A stretch of DNA of 64,000 nucleotides from Hydrogenobacter sp. T-2 (GCF_033971325.1 NZ_CP117180.1:440041-504040), one strand, 5' to 3'; counted from the first letter of the stretch, positions 8,287 to 16,983 are shown. The notes: generated by a model from the sequence alone, not told the origin. Made by a program: numbers and translations.

Positions 8287-9117
8287 ATGCTTGGACTTTC
8301 TCTGGCTTTGCTATCCTCCATATTCTGGGGGACAAACGACTACCTTAGCAAAAGGCTTCTGCTGAGAGGTTTAGACGAAAACTTCACTTTATGGGTTAGA
8401 TTTCCTATAGCCTTCTTACTTCTCACACCCCTTGGTATCCTCTACTGGGACTTTAATATAAAGGTTTTGACCTATGCCCTAATTTGGCTTCCTCTTGAAG
8501 TCCTCGGTGGTGTGCTTTTCATCAAGGGTTTAAAGTATGCACCCCTTTCCGTTGCCATGTCCTTTTACTCCTTTATGCCTGTCTTCTCTGCCCTCTTTGG
8601 CTGGCTTATTCTTTCCGAAGAGCCTTCTCCTATGGGTATGCTGGGTATGTCTTTGGTAATCTTAGCTACTTTAATTCTTGTAGGTTTTTCACCAAAAGAA
8701 TTTTTCAAGAAAAACAGGGGAGTTGTCTATATGATCCTTTCTACTGTCTTATTTGGCTTTAATGTGGTTATAGGCAAGGCGTCCATAATAGAGAGCAATA
8801 GCCTTTTCTTCAGCTGGTTTTATACCCTTTGTATGAGTTTTGGCACTTTGGTTTTTGTAAAGCCTTCTCAAACTATCAAAAAGGAAAACTACAAGCACTG
8901 GGAGATACCTCTTCTTGGATTATTCTTTGCCATTGGAGATATTCTGTATAACCTTGCACTTTTGCTTACCCTCTCTCCCTATGTGGCATCTGCGGAAAGG
9001 CTGTCTCTATTGGTTGTTATCTTTTATGGAAGGGTGTTTTTAAAAGAGGAGACAAGGGGCATAGTCCTTCCTGCTTTTCTTATGATGGTGGGCAACCTTC
9101 TTATGGCTTTTGGCTAA
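8287..9117 (+). CDS. EamA/DMT-family transporter
   Basis: The 276-aa protein is almost entirely hydrophobic, with about ten transmembrane helices in two EamA halves. The first half opens with LALLSSIFWGTNDYLSKRLL and the second near FFKKNRGVVYMILSTVLFG. DMT transporters move metabolites such as amino acids or sugars; no substrate can be read from the sequence. It is divergent from the aminotransferase gene, 20 bp away. Its last 17 bp overlap the convergent carbonic-anhydrase-like gene. Confidence 0.85.
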   Translation: MLGLSLALLSSIFWGTNDYLSKRLLLRGLDENFTLWVRFPIAFLLLTPLGILYWDFNIKVLTYALIWLPLEVLGGVLFIKGLKYAPLSVAMSFYSFMPVFSALFGWLILSEEPSPMGMLGMSLVILATLILVGFSPKEFFKKNRGVVYMILSTVLFGFNVVIGKASIIESNSLFFSWFYTLCMSFGTLVFVKPSQTIKKENYKHWEIPLLGLFFAIGDILYNLALLLTLSPYVASAERLSLLVVIFYGRVFLKEETRGIVLPAFLMMVGNLLMAFG

Positions 9118-9622
9118 GGTAGGAGTTTTTGTAGTCTATGTAGTTTTTGGCAGACTCTTCTATAAGCCTTATCTCCTCTTCTTTTAGGTCTCGCACCACC
9201 TTGGCTGGAAAGCCTGCCACCAAAACGCCAGAAGGGAATTTCTTGTTAGGCGTTAGCAGTGCACCAGCACCCACAAGCACATAGTCCTCAACCTCCACAC
9301 CATCCATTACCACCGCACCCATACCTATAAGCACATAGTTTCCTATCCTACAGCCGTGCAGTATCACTCTGTGTCCTACAGTGACAAAGTCTCCTATCAG
9401 CGTAGGGTGTGTATCGTGTGTAACGTGAACCACAGAGTTATCTTGAATGTTTGTCCCTTTTCCTATGCGTATGTAGTTCACATCACCCCTTATCACCGTC
9501 CCATACCAAACAGAAGAGTCCTCTCCTATTTCCACATCTCCTATAACTGTGGAGTTCTCCGCAAGAAACACAGAGGGATGTATTACAGGATGCTTATCCT
9601 TGTAAGGCTTAACTATTGCCAT
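9101..9622 (-). CDS. gamma-carbonic anhydrase family protein
   Basis: This 173-aa protein is a left-handed beta-helix of hexapeptide repeats (VIGDVEIG, VIRGDVNYIRIGKGTNIQ, VEVEDYVLVGAGAL). The metal ligands of the gamma-carbonic anhydrase group are in place: a His in VVHVTH (residues ~65-70), and the pair in TVGHRVILHG near residues 82-88. Family members bind zinc or iron and some hydrate CO2; others (YrdA type) have no proven activity. In an autotroph a role in CO2 handling is attractive but inferred. Confidence 0.87.
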   Translation of the reverse strand: MAIVKPYKDKHPVIHPSVFLAENSTVIGDVEIGEDSSVWYGTVIRGDVNYIRIGKGTNIQDNSVVHVTHDTHPTLIGDFVTVGHRVILHGCRIGNYVLIGMGAVVMDGVEVEDYVLVGAGALLTPNKKFPSGVLVAGFPAKVVRDLKEEEIRLIEESAKNYIDYKNSYLSQKP

Positions 9623-9631
9623 AGGAATATT

Positions 9632-10690
9632 TTAATAGAGCTTTTTGCAGTCTTCCCAAAAATACGAGGCTTTAGCGATTGGAAAGTTTATTGACCTAAA
9701 CTCCATAAAGTCTTTCTCCACCCTGAGTTTAAAACTTTTCCACCTCAAAGGCTTTTCCTCTATTTGGTATTTAAACTCCGACCTCAGCTGTGGATTCCTT
9801 ACCCTAAAGGCGTAGGCTTTGCCTCCCACATACACATAGCCGTAGGCAATGTTTTCCCTCTCATCGTAAAACCTAACCGCAGAAAAATCCTCACCTAATA
9901 GGAAAACATGCTCCCTATGGACTAAAAGAGATTTCCTTACTCCACTTTTATCTTCGCCCTCACCCGCTATAAGTGTCGCATCCGAGTTTACATGCCTAAA
10001 GTAGTCAAAGCCTTGCCTTCTGTATAAGAGGCTTTCAAGCCCTTCAATACCCACTACAAAGCCTTCTGAATCTCCTTCTATTTCAAACCTTCCCACCGCC
10101 CAGCTTCCGTTGGTATATCTAAGATAGTCATTCTCTTTCCATGTGCTTCTCAATGCCCTAAGCGGTTTCATCTTAGGGTTCATCCAGAGGATAAAGCTGT
10201 CATAGTTACCTTCTTGTCCTATCCTTCCCACCAACACATAACCCCTGTCAAACTTAGCAAGGCTATAGGCGTAAAGGTGTTCACCCACGGATAAAGCCCT
10301 GCCCTTTTTGTTTTTTAGGTCCACAAGGAAAAGATGCCACAGCTTCTCTTTTGCACCGCCTACCGCATAATTACAATCCGTTTGCCAAAGTATGCCCTTG
10401 GGACCTACGAAAGAACGCACCCTTCCAGAAGCCTTCTCATAAAATAGGAACAAAGCCCTATCTCCCGAGTGTCCTACCGCCGCGTAAACATGACCACACT
10501 CCTTAACGCTATACAAACCTTCGTCCCCCTTGCCACCTAATATAAGAGCAATTCCCTTCTCCTTATCCACTACAAGAGCCTGATAGCCCTTACCTTCTTT
10601 GAAAACCCTTCCCACCAAAACTTGACCATCAGAAGCAAAAAAGGCACTGTTATATAGTCCTTCCGCCTGCAGAACTAAACACTCAAGCAA
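9632..10690 (-). CDS. unknown protein, beta-rich, propeller-like
   Basis: I do not recognise a family. The 352-aa sequence is rich in short beta-type units with aromatic-glycine motifs repeated every ~40-50 residues (GYVLVGRIG, SWAVGRFEIEGD, ATLIAGEGEDKSG, IAYGYVYVGGKAYAFRV), which resembles a beta-propeller. No signal peptide or transmembrane helix is seen. The start appears to be a TTG at 10690, with AGAGG about 7 bp upstream; the nearest ATG at 10698 runs into a stop after four codons. The gene stands between the carbonic-anhydrase-like gene and a divergent small exported protein. Confidence 0.6.
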   Translation of the reverse strand: MLECLVLQAEGLYNSAFFASDGQVLVGRVFKEGKGYQALVVDKEKGIALILGGKGDEGLYSVKECGHVYAAVGHSGDRALFLFYEKASGRVRSFVGPKGILWQTDCNYAVGGAKEKLWHLFLVDLKNKKGRALSVGEHLYAYSLAKFDRGYVLVGRIGQEGNYDSFILWMNPKMKPLRALRSTWKENDYLRYTNGSWAVGRFEIEGDSEGFVVGIEGLESLLYRRQGFDYFRHVNSDATLIAGEGEDKSGVRKSLLVHREHVFLLGEDFSAVRFYDERENIAYGYVYVGGKAYAFRVRNPQLRSEFKYQIEEKPLRWKSFKLRVEKDFMEFRSINFPIAKASYFWEDCKKLY

Positions 10691-10747
10691 ATTTCATCCT
10701 CTTTTCATCTTTAGTTAATTATATTTCCTCAAAAAGGAGGAAGTGCT

Positions 10748-11011
10748 ATGAGAAGATTTCTTGCCACATCCACCCTGTTGTTAGGTTTGGCTGGCATAAG
10801 TGGTGCAGGTGATAGGGTTTACCTCTCCTTTGGAGTGAATCTTGGATATCCTTCCTGCCCAGAAAAGAGGGTTGTCTATGTTGATAGAGGTCCGGAGGTG
10901 ATTGTAGTAAGACCCGCACCTGTTTATTACTATGCTCCCTACGAAAGGGTGCTTATAGTGGAAAAGCACAAGCCCAAACACAGGAAAAAGCACCACGGCT
11001 GGGACTGGTAA
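10748..11011 (+). CDS. small exported protein with His/Lys-rich C terminus
   Basis: This 87-aa protein begins with a clear signal peptide (MRRFLATSTLLLGLAGISGA). The mature part is rich in Tyr and Pro and ends in a basic, histidine-rich tail (KHKPKHRKKHHGWDW) that could bind metal or polyanions. Two cysteine-free halves flank a single Cys near residue 37. A very strong site (AAAGGAGG) lies 6 bp before the ATG, so translation is probably high. Family and function are unknown. Confidence 0.65.
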   Translation: MRRFLATSTLLLGLAGISGAGDRVYLSFGVNLGYPSCPEKRVVYVDRGPEVIVVRPAPVYYYAPYERVLIVEKHKPKHRKKHHGWDW

Positions 11012-11040
11012 AACTTACAAACGTGTAACTAAGTTAAATG

Positions 11041-11080
11041 AAAGACCCTTCTTGACCTCTTTCATACAGGGTTATATACT
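11041..11080 (+). promoter_or_regulatory. sigma-70-type promoter with shared upstream box, operon A
   Basis: TTGACC (11052-11057), a 17-bp spacer and TATACT (11075-11080) form a near-consensus promoter 20 bp before the DJ-1 start. The 16 bp AAAGACCCTTCTTGAC (11041-11056) recurs exactly at 15506-15521 in front of a second redox operon. An 11-bp perfect palindrome TAACTAAGTTA (11026-11036) lies just upstream. The repeated box makes common control by the nearby HxlR regulator plausible. Confidence 0.7.
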
Positions 11081-11100
11081 TTGAGGGAGGAGGTGCAACC

Positions 11101-11649
11101 ATGAAAAAGGTTCTAATACTTACAGGAGACGCAGCGGAAGCCCTTGAAGTTTTTTATCCCCTTTACAGGCTCAGAGAAGAAGGCTACGATGTAAAGGTTG
11201 CAACGCCTGGGAGAAGGGTTCTTCAGACAGTGGTTCATGATATGGAGCCCAATGTGATGGAAACATACACGGAAAAGCTGGGATACAAACTGGAAGTGGA
11301 TATGAACCTAAAGGATGTAAACCCCGAGGAGTTTGATGCCCTATTTTTGCCCGGTGGAAGAGCTCCAGAGTATGTGAGGACACACCAGAAGGCTTTGGAT
11401 ATCGTTAGGCACTTCTTTGAGAAAAACAAGCCTGTGGCTACTCTGTGTCATGGACCTCAGCTTTTGGTGGCTGCGGGTGTGCTGAAGGGTAGAGGGGTTA
11501 GTGCCTTCTTTGTTCTAAAGCCAGACATTGAGATGGCAGGTGGAGAGTATGTGGACGGTGTGGTGGTAGACGGAAACCTTGTGTCTGGAAGGGCTTGGCC
11601 AGACCTGCCTGAGATAATGAGGGAGTTTCTAAAACTTTTGAGAGGGTGA
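11101..11649 (+). CDS. DJ-1/PfpI family protein
   Basis: The 182-aa protein has the DJ-1/PfpI fold. Its nucleophile elbow ATLCHGPQLL has the reactive cysteine near residue 115, with LFLPGGRAPEY near 82 and the oxyanion region before it. Family members act as deglycases, chaperones or redox-sensitive hydrolases. It leads a rightward operon with a flavodoxin and a molybdenum hydroxylase, behind a GGGAGGAGGT ribosome site. The setting suggests response to oxidative or carbonyl damage; the reaction is not determined. Confidence 0.85.
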   Translation: MKKVLILTGDAAEALEVFYPLYRLREEGYDVKVATPGRRVLQTVVHDMEPNVMETYTEKLGYKLEVDMNLKDVNPEEFDALFLPGGRAPEYVRTHQKALDIVRHFFEKNKPVATLCHGPQLLVAAGVLKGRGVSAFFVLKPDIEMAGGEYVDGVVVDGNLVSGRAWPDLPEIMREFLKLLRG

Positions 11650-11652
11650 GGT

Positions 11653-12210
11653 ATGGGAAGGGTGTTGGTGTTGTATGATAGTAGGACTGGAAATACGAAG
11701 AAAATGGCACAGCTCGTGGCGGAGGGAGCAAAAAGGGTGGAGGGAACAGAGGTAAGATTACTGCACGTGGACGAGGCAAGCAAAGAAGATGTGCTTTGGT
11801 GTCATGGGCTGGCGGTTGGGACGCCTACCAATATGGGCATAGTCTCTTGGAAAATAAAAAGGTTTTTTGATGACACCATCGGAGACCTCTGGGGGCAGAT
11901 AGACGGTAAAATTGGCTGTGCCTTTTCCTCTTCTGGCGGATGGGGTGGTGGCAACGAGGTGGCTTGCTTGTCTGTCCTGTATATGCTTATAAACTATGGC
12001 TTTCTGGTCTTTGGGCTTACGGACTACACGGGCAAGAAGTTTACACTACATTACGGTGCGGTCGTGGCAGGTGAGCCAAGAAGCCAAGAGGAGAAGGAAG
12101 CCTGTCTTCGCTTAGGTGAAAGGCTCGCTCAGTATGTGGCGGTGCTATACGAAGGCAGAAGGGAGCTTATAGACCACATAAGGAACTTTGGAGGCAAGTT
12201 TCCATGGTAA
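11653..12210 (+). CDS. flavodoxin-fold NAD(P)H:quinone oxidoreductase (WrbA-like)
   Basis: This 185-aa flavoprotein begins with the FMN phosphate loop YDSRTGNTKKMAQ (residues ~7-19). It contains AVGTPTNMG near 55 and the second FMN loop SSSGGWGGGNE near 95, as in WrbA-type quinone reductases. It would reduce quinones by two electrons and avoid semiquinone radicals. It sits 3 bp after the DJ-1 gene and overlaps the ferredoxin-like subunit by 7 bp. A plain electron-carrier flavodoxin is the alternative. Confidence 0.82.
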   Translation: MGRVLVLYDSRTGNTKKMAQLVAEGAKRVEGTEVRLLHVDEASKEDVLWCHGLAVGTPTNMGIVSWKIKRFFDDTIGDLWGQIDGKIGCAFSSSGGWGGGNEVACLSVLYMLINYGFLVFGLTDYTGKKFTLHYGAVVAGEPRSQEEKEACLRLGERLAQYVAVLYEGRRELIDHIRNFGGKFPW

Positions 12211-12662
12211 AAGACTTTGAGTTAAGGATAAATGGCAGGGTATACAGGGTTAGAGCCTTTGAGGATGAGCCTCTTCTCTGGGTTATTAGAGAAAGGCTTC
12301 GGCTAACAGGCACGAAGTTTGGATGTGGTATAGGTGTGTGTGGTGCTTGCACCCTTTTGGTGGGAAGGCAGGCGGTCAGGTCTTGTCTTTTACCAGTTAA
12401 GGATGCGGTAGGAAAGGAGATAACCACCATAGAAGGACTTCCCTCAAACCATCCTCTCAAAAGGACATGGATTGAGCTTCAAGTGCCTCAGTGTGGATAC
12501 TGTCAGCCTGGTCAAATAATGGAAGCCTACGCCTTGCTTTTGGAAAACCCAAGACCCACGAGGGAGCAGATAGTTCAGAGGCTTTCTTCTCACCTTTGCA
12601 GGTGCGGAACTTACAACAGGATAGTAAGGGCGGTGGAAAGGGCGGTAGGAGGAAGGACATGA
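12204..12662 (+). CDS. [2Fe-2S] small subunit of molybdenum hydroxylase (IorA-like)
   Basis: The 152-aa protein has the two-domain iron-sulfur subunit plan of xanthine oxidase-type enzymes. An N-terminal plant-type [2Fe-2S] cluster (CGIGVCGACT, residues ~47-56) precedes a C-terminal helical cluster domain (CGYCQPGQ near 97 and CRCGTY near 132). It passes electrons from the molybdenum site of the following subunit. The ATGA overlap with the next gene indicates coupled synthesis. No FAD subunit is adjacent, which fits the two-subunit isoquinoline oxidoreductase type. Confidence 0.9.
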   Translation: MVKDFELRINGRVYRVRAFEDEPLLWVIRERLRLTGTKFGCGIGVCGACTLLVGRQAVRSCLLPVKDAVGKEITTIEGLPSNHPLKRTWIELQVPQCGYCQPGQIMEAYALLLENPRPTREQIVQRLSSHLCRCGTYNRIVRAVERAVGGRT

Positions 12663-14743
12663 TAACAAGAAGAGACCTTTTAAAGTTGAGCGGTCTTACC
12701 CTCTCTGTTATGCTAATGCCTGAGGGATACAGAATCTTAAAAGCTCAAGAAGTGCCAAGAAGGTATGCACCAAACCTTTGGATAAACCTCTCAAGGGACA
12801 ACTACCTTACAGTGCTTGTTAACAAGTCGGAGATGGGACAGGGTGTGTATACAGGGCTTGCCATGCTTGTTGCGGAGGAATTGGACTTTCCTTGGGAAAG
12901 GGTAAGGGTAAGACCAGCACCTGCAGGAAGGGCTTATGTGGACCCTAAGATGGGTATACAGCTAACGGGTGGTAGCACCAGCGTAAGGAACATGTATGAA
13001 ACCCTAAGGCTTGCGGGGGCAAGTATGAGGGCAATGCTTATTGCCTCTGCAAGCAAAAGGCTAAAGGTTCCTGCGGATAGGATAAGGGCGGAGAGGGGCT
13101 ATCTGCTTGTGGAAGGCAAAAGGTATGCCTACGGAGAGTTTGTAGACCTTGCAAGCAAGGAACAGATACCTGCAAAACCAAGACTAAAGGAGTCAAAGGA
13201 ATTCATATACATAGGCAGGTCTGTGCCAAGGATTGACGCACCAGAAAAGGTAGATGGGAAGGCGGTTTTTGGTATAGACACCTTTGAGAAAGGTATGGTT
13301 TATGCGGTGGTGGAAAGACCACCCTACTTTGGGGCAAAGGCTCTCAAAGTGGACAGCACGGAAGCTAAAAGAGTGCCAGAAGTGGTAGATATCTTTCCCA
13401 TCTCCACAGGAGTGGCAATATGTGGGGAGTCTCTCTGGGCTTGTCAAAAGGCAAGACGGTATCTAAAGATAGAGTGGAGTGAGAGCTTTGTAAAGGGTTG
13501 GGAAGACAAGGACTTGGAGAAATACTTCTTGCAAAAGCTAAGGGAAAGGGGTGATGTGGTAAGGGTCAAGGGAAGCCCTCAGAGGGTCTTTGAAGGCTCT
13601 CCAGTAAAGGTTGAGGAGACCTACATACAACCCTACCTCTATCATGCCACCATGGAGCCTATGGCTTGCCTTGCATGGGTAAAGAAGGATGAGTGCATAG
13701 TTTATGCACCTACACAGTCTCAAACGTGGGTGTTGGAAACCGCAAAGAGGGTCAGTGGACTACCAGAAGGCAGGATAAAGGTCATAACCACCTACCTTGG
13801 CGGGGGTTTTGGAAGAAAAGCAAATGTGGAGTTTGTGGCGGAAGCCCTTGAGATTTCCAAAAGGCTTTCAAGACCCGTAAAGCTCATATACACAAGAGAG
13901 GATGACATAAGCTCTGGCTACTACAGACCCTACAGTGCCACTCATATCAAAGTCTCTGCAGACCAAAGGGGGAACATAAACTCTCTTAGCTTTAAGATAG
14001 CGGTTCAGCCACTGCTTGGTGGGAGGGCTTCAGTGGAAGGAGTGGAAAACACACCTTATAACATTCCCAACCTTTATGTGGAAAGGGTTGACGTGGAGCT
14101 TCCTATAAGCGTATGGTTTTGGAGGTCTGTGGGGTCAACCCACAACGCCTTTAGCCTTGAAACCATATTAGACCGCATAGCCTATCAGACAAAACAAGAC
14201 CCGGGAGAGCTAAGGCTAAAGCTCCTAAGGGATAACCCAGTAGCCTACAAGGTAGTCCAGACTGCCATGGAGAGGTCTGGCTGGGGCAGGAAGAAAAACC
14301 TTGGCATAGCCTATCACTACTCCTTTGGAAGTCATGCCTGTCATGTGGCGGAGGTGGAGCTTGACGCAAAAAGTGGACAGGTCAAGGTAAAAAGGGTGGT
14401 GGCGGTCATAGATGTGGGTCCTGTGGTAGTCCATCCAGACCTTATACGCTCTCAGGTAGAAGGCTCTGTAGTCATGGGATTGAGCATGGCTCTTAAGGAG
14501 AAGGTGAGCTTTAAAGGCGGTGGTGTGGAAAACAGCAACTTTGGGTCTTATGGGCTTTTGACCATGGATGAAACGCCAGAGATAGAGGTTCATATTCTTA
14601 CCTCAAATCGTCAAATGGGTGGTGTAGGAGAGCCGGGGCTTCCACCAACTGCACCTGCGGTTGCCAATGCACTCCTTTGGGGCTATGGCATAAGAGTAAA
14701 CAGACTTCCCATGACGCCAGAATACATAAAAAGCCTGCTATGA
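12659..14743 (+). CDS. molybdopterin-binding large subunit (IorB-like aldehyde/N-heterocycle oxidoreductase)
   Basis: This 694-aa subunit starts with a twin-arginine signal (ITRRDLLKLSG followed by a hydrophobic stretch), so the complex is probably folded in the cytoplasm and exported. Cofactor motifs include EMGQGVYTGLA near residue 60, YLGGGFGRKAN near 380 and GGVGEPGLPPTAPA near 660, whose glutamate is the usual catalytic base. The family hydroxylates aldehydes or N-heterocycles, and the natural substrate is unknown. ATG 12659 was chosen for the ATGA overlap and the Tat signal; the longer open frame upstream lies in the small-subunit gene. Confidence 0.88.
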   Translation: MITRRDLLKLSGLTLSVMLMPEGYRILKAQEVPRRYAPNLWINLSRDNYLTVLVNKSEMGQGVYTGLAMLVAEELDFPWERVRVRPAPAGRAYVDPKMGIQLTGGSTSVRNMYETLRLAGASMRAMLIASASKRLKVPADRIRAERGYLLVEGKRYAYGEFVDLASKEQIPAKPRLKESKEFIYIGRSVPRIDAPEKVDGKAVFGIDTFEKGMVYAVVERPPYFGAKALKVDSTEAKRVPEVVDIFPISTGVAICGESLWACQKARRYLKIEWSESFVKGWEDKDLEKYFLQKLRERGDVVRVKGSPQRVFEGSPVKVEETYIQPYLYHATMEPMACLAWVKKDECIVYAPTQSQTWVLETAKRVSGLPEGRIKVITTYLGGGFGRKANVEFVAEALEISKRLSRPVKLIYTREDDISSGYYRPYSATHIKVSADQRGNINSLSFKIAVQPLLGGRASVEGVENTPYNIPNLYVERVDVELPISVWFWRSVGSTHNAFSLETILDRIAYQTKQDPGELRLKLLRDNPVAYKVVQTAMERSGWGRKKNLGIAYHYSFGSHACHVAEVELDAKSGQVKVKRVVAVIDVGPVVVHPDLIRSQVEGSVVMGLSMALKEKVSFKGGGVENSNFGSYGLLTMDETPEIEVHILTSNRQMGGVGEPGLPPTAPAVANALLWGYGIRVNRLPMTPEYIKSLL

Positions 14744-15126
14744 GGGTAAACTTGCCCTTTCTCCAGCACTTGGGTGCAAGGCTTTTGCATATAAGCTCAG
14801 GGGAGGCAAGGCTTGGGCTTTTGGTGGAAGATTATCACCTTCAACATCTTGGCTATGTGCACGGTGGTGTTATATCAAGCCTTGCGGACAACACAGGCTG
14901 GTTTGCGGTCATCTCTGACCTGCCAGAGGATAAAACCTCTGTAACCATTGAGATAAAGGTAAATTATCTTAAGCCTGCTGTAAAGGGTGAGCTTTTGGCA
15001 GTAGGAAGGCTCTTAAAAAGGGGCAAAAAGGTAGCCTTTGCGGTGGTGGAGGTTTGGCAGGGTTCTGAACTTGTTGCCTACGCCACAGGGACATATGCGG
15101 TGCTGGAAAACAAAGGAGAAGTTTAG
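14740..15126 (+). CDS. PaaI-type hotdog thioesterase
   Basis: The 128-aa protein has the single hotdog domain of acyl-CoA thioesterases: HLGYVHGGVISSLADNTGW around residues 40-58, with the HGG motif and the catalytic aspartate, then TIEIKVNYLKPA near 75. It probably hydrolyses aromatic or short acyl-CoA thioesters. It begins at the ATGA overlap with the large molybdenum subunit and is the last gene of this operon. Its end overlaps the convergent HxlR gene by 4 bp. Confidence 0.85.
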   Translation: MRVNLPFLQHLGARLLHISSGEARLGLLVEDYHLQHLGYVHGGVISSLADNTGWFAVISDLPEDKTSVTIEIKVNYLKPAVKGELLAVGRLLKRGKKVAFAVVEVWQGSELVAYATGTYAVLENKGEV

Positions 15127-15485
15127 CTGGAGTTTTCCTCTTGGCATTCTAAGGTTTTGATAGACATAGCTTCCACATACTTTAGACCCCATTTATGTAT
15201 GGCGTTAAATACATCCTCAAGGCTCTTGCCTATCTCTGTTAACTCATACTCTACCATAGGTGGCACCACAGGGTATACGGTTCTGCGTATAAGTCCACAA
15301 GCTTCAAGCTCTCTTAACTGTTTTGAAAGCATCCTTTGAGTAATCCCAGGTATAGCCCTCTGAAGTTCTGAAAATCTCTTCTTTCCATCCATTAGGTTCT
15401 TAAGAATATATAGCTTCCATTTACCGCTTAGTATCTGTATGGCAAGCTCTGCTGGGCATACTACAGAGTTGTTATTAGGTTTCAT
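15123..15485 (-). CDS. HxlR-family redox-type transcriptional regulator
   Basis: This 120-aa winged-helix regulator has the HxlR core: LSGKWKLYILKNLMDGKKRF, SELQRAIPGITQRML as recognition helix, and the wing around YPVVPPMVEYELT. A cysteine at residue 10, directly before helix 1 (VVCPAEL), matches the sensing cysteine of YodB/QorR-type quinone and electrophile sensors; C63 and C114 are further thiols. It lies between two redox operons that share a promoter box, and its start faces one of them. I infer that it represses both operons and is released by quinone or aldehyde stress. ATG 15485 begins directly at the domain; a longer in-frame start exists upstream. Confidence 0.85.
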   Translation of the reverse strand: MKPNNNSVVCPAELAIQILSGKWKLYILKNLMDGKKRFSELQRAIPGITQRMLSKQLRELEACGLIRRTVYPVVPPMVEYELTEIGKSLEDVFNAIHKWGLKYVEAMSIKTLECQEENSS

Positions 15486-15505
15486 AGAGGATAGTATATA
15501 ACAAA

Positions 15506-15545
15506 AAAGACCCTTCTTGACACGCCTGCGGAGCAGGTTTAAACT
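15506..15545 (+). promoter_or_regulatory. sigma-70-type promoter with shared box and internal inverted repeat, operon B
   Basis: TTGACA (15517-15522), a 17-bp spacer and TAAACT (15540-15545) form a promoter for the gene at 15568. The box AAAGACCCTTCTTGAC (15506-15521) is identical to that at 11041. The spacer holds a perfect inverted repeat CCTGC-GGA-GCAGG (15525-15537), a plausible operator for the divergent HxlR dimer. Confidence 0.7.
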
Positions 15546-15567
15546 CAAAAGCAGGAGGTGGAAAACC

Positions 15568-15990
15568 ATGAGTGTGATAAAAGGAGTAAACTTCTGGAGT
15601 TTTCTCTTTGCTTCTCAGATGGGTGGGTGGGCTATGGTAGTGCTTGATATGGTCTATGCAGGCTGGTTTGGGCTTTTTGGCATATTTCCCGGCACAAAGG
15701 ATTGGGGGTGGGTGCTAAAACACCAGATAGATGCTACCCTTTTTGCCATACCCCTTGTGCTTCCCTATGTGTGGAGGCTTCTTCCTGGTCCCGGTCTCAT
15801 AAAGGGCATAGTTTATGGCGTTCTTTGGCACATATTTGTTATGGTGGTGTCCTTTGTGGGTAGTCTGGGGGATGCCTTGTGGTTTCAAAAACCCATGCAG
15901 ATGAATGCGCAAATTAGCACCTTTGTGCTTCACATAGTGTGGGGTGGTCTCACAGGCTTTCTATACAATCCACCAGAAAGGGAAGAATAA
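15568..15990 (+). CDS. integral membrane protein, unknown
   Basis: The 140-aa protein has four predicted transmembrane helices, around residues 12-34, 52-70, 78-100 and 112-132, and no recognised catalytic motif. Its start has a strong AGGAGGTG site 8 bp upstream. It leads a rightward operon of redox genes and is divergent from the HxlR regulator, so it is probably part of the same stress response. The family is not recognised. Confidence 0.7.
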   Translation: MSVIKGVNFWSFLFASQMGGWAMVVLDMVYAGWFGLFGIFPGTKDWGWVLKHQIDATLFAIPLVLPYVWRLLPGPGLIKGIVYGVLWHIFVMVVSFVGSLGDALWFQKPMQMNAQISTFVLHIVWGGLTGFLYNPPEREE

Positions 15991-15992
15991 GC

Positions 15993-16187
15993 ATGGCAAG
16001 ACTTGTAAAATTCACAGGAAAAGGTCCATACAAACTTCAGATAGGGGAAGAGACCTATTATCTGTGCCAGTGTGGGCTCTCTAAGAAGTTTCCCTTCTGT
16101 GATGGCTCTCACAAAAGAACAAGGGATGAAGAGGAAGGAAAGCTATACCTATACGATGAAAATTCAAGGGTAGAAATAAAGCCATAG
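15993..16187 (+). CDS. CDGSH iron-sulfur domain protein
   Basis: The 64-aa protein carries the CDGSH [2Fe-2S] signature: CQCGLSKKFPFCDGSH at residues ~25-40, with three Cys and one His ligand. Such mitoNEET-like domains hold a redox-active, labile cluster. It starts 2 bp after the membrane protein stop and is followed by more redox genes. A role in sensing or transfer of electrons or clusters during stress is inferred from that setting. Confidence 0.9.
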   Translation: MARLVKFTGKGPYKLQIGEETYYLCQCGLSKKFPFCDGSHKRTRDEEEGKLYLYDENSRVEIKP

Positions 16188-16196
16188 GAGGTTGCC

Positions 16197-16421
16197 ATGG
16201 AAAACTTTAACAGGGAAAGGGCAAAAGAATATCTAAGAAGGCTTGAAAGCCTAAGCCAGATGATATACGCCTGTGCGGAGGAAGCGGAAGAGTGTGCGGG
16301 CTACGCTCCAATGGAAGGTTGTGGAAGGTTCATGAAGGCTCTTATGGAAGACCTTAGAAAGAACCTTGAATCGGTAAGGGAAACTATAGACTACTGGAAG
16401 TATCAACTTCAGGAGGAATAG
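16197..16421 (+). CDS. small helical cysteine-containing protein, unknown
   Basis: This 74-aa protein is predicted all-helical and acidic. Three cysteines lie in the first half (YACAEEAEECAGYAPMEGCG, residues ~24-43) and could bind metal or form a disulfide. The start has AGGAGGT 6 bp upstream and its stop abuts the methyltransferase start. I do not recognise the family. Confidence 0.65.
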   Translation: MENFNRERAKEYLRRLESLSQMIYACAEEAEECAGYAPMEGCGRFMKALMEDLRKNLESVRETIDYWKYQLQEE

Positions 16422-16982
16422 ATGGCTTTTAAGTTTCCAGAAGAAAACTGGCAGGTGCTTCTTTTGCCAGAAAGACAAAGTTGGCAAAACCTTGAGGACT
16501 TTTTCAAAGTAGCAAAGCCAAACAAAGAGGAGGTTTGGGCAGATATTGGGTGTGGTCCAGGATACTTTACCATACCCCTTGCGGAAAGGGTAAAAAAGCT
16601 CTATGCCATAGACCAGTCAGGCTTTATGTTAGATAGGTGCAGAGAAAGGGCTAAAAGCCTTAGAAACATAGAATATATCCAGTGTGGAGAAAACCGTATA
16701 CCTCTTGAGGACAAATCGGTGAATGTAAGCCTTCTCGCAAACCTATTTCATGAACTTTTAGAGCCCAAAGCCTTTATGGAAGAAGTAAACAGGATAACCA
16801 CCCACAGAATAATCCTCATTGACTGGCATCCCATACCATCACCCGCAGGACCACCCCTTGAGGATAGAATTCCAGAGGAAAAGGTCATTGACTTTATGCA
16901 AAAAGAAGGCTTTAAACTCATAGAAAGCCACGCCATATTTCCATACCATTATTTTTTAATCTTTCAGACAAAGGAGGTATAA
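16422..16982 (+). CDS. class I SAM-dependent methyltransferase
   Basis: The 186-aa protein shows the SAM-binding motif I ADIGCGPGYFTIP near residue 40, the acidic end of strand beta-2 in YAIDQS near 65, and the family core to about residue 150. The acceptor is unknown; small-molecule methyltransferases of this size act on quinones, metals or natural products. It is the fourth gene of the redox operon, directly joined to its neighbours. A role in neutralising the same toxic compounds is possible but not shown. Confidence 0.85.
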   Translation: MAFKFPEENWQVLLLPERQSWQNLEDFFKVAKPNKEEVWADIGCGPGYFTIPLAERVKKLYAIDQSGFMLDRCRERAKSLRNIEYIQCGENRIPLEDKSVNVSLLANLFHELLEPKAFMEEVNRITTHRIILIDWHPIPSPAGPPLEDRIPEEKVIDFMQKEGFKLIESHAIFPYHYFLIFQTKEV

Positions 16983-16983
16983 G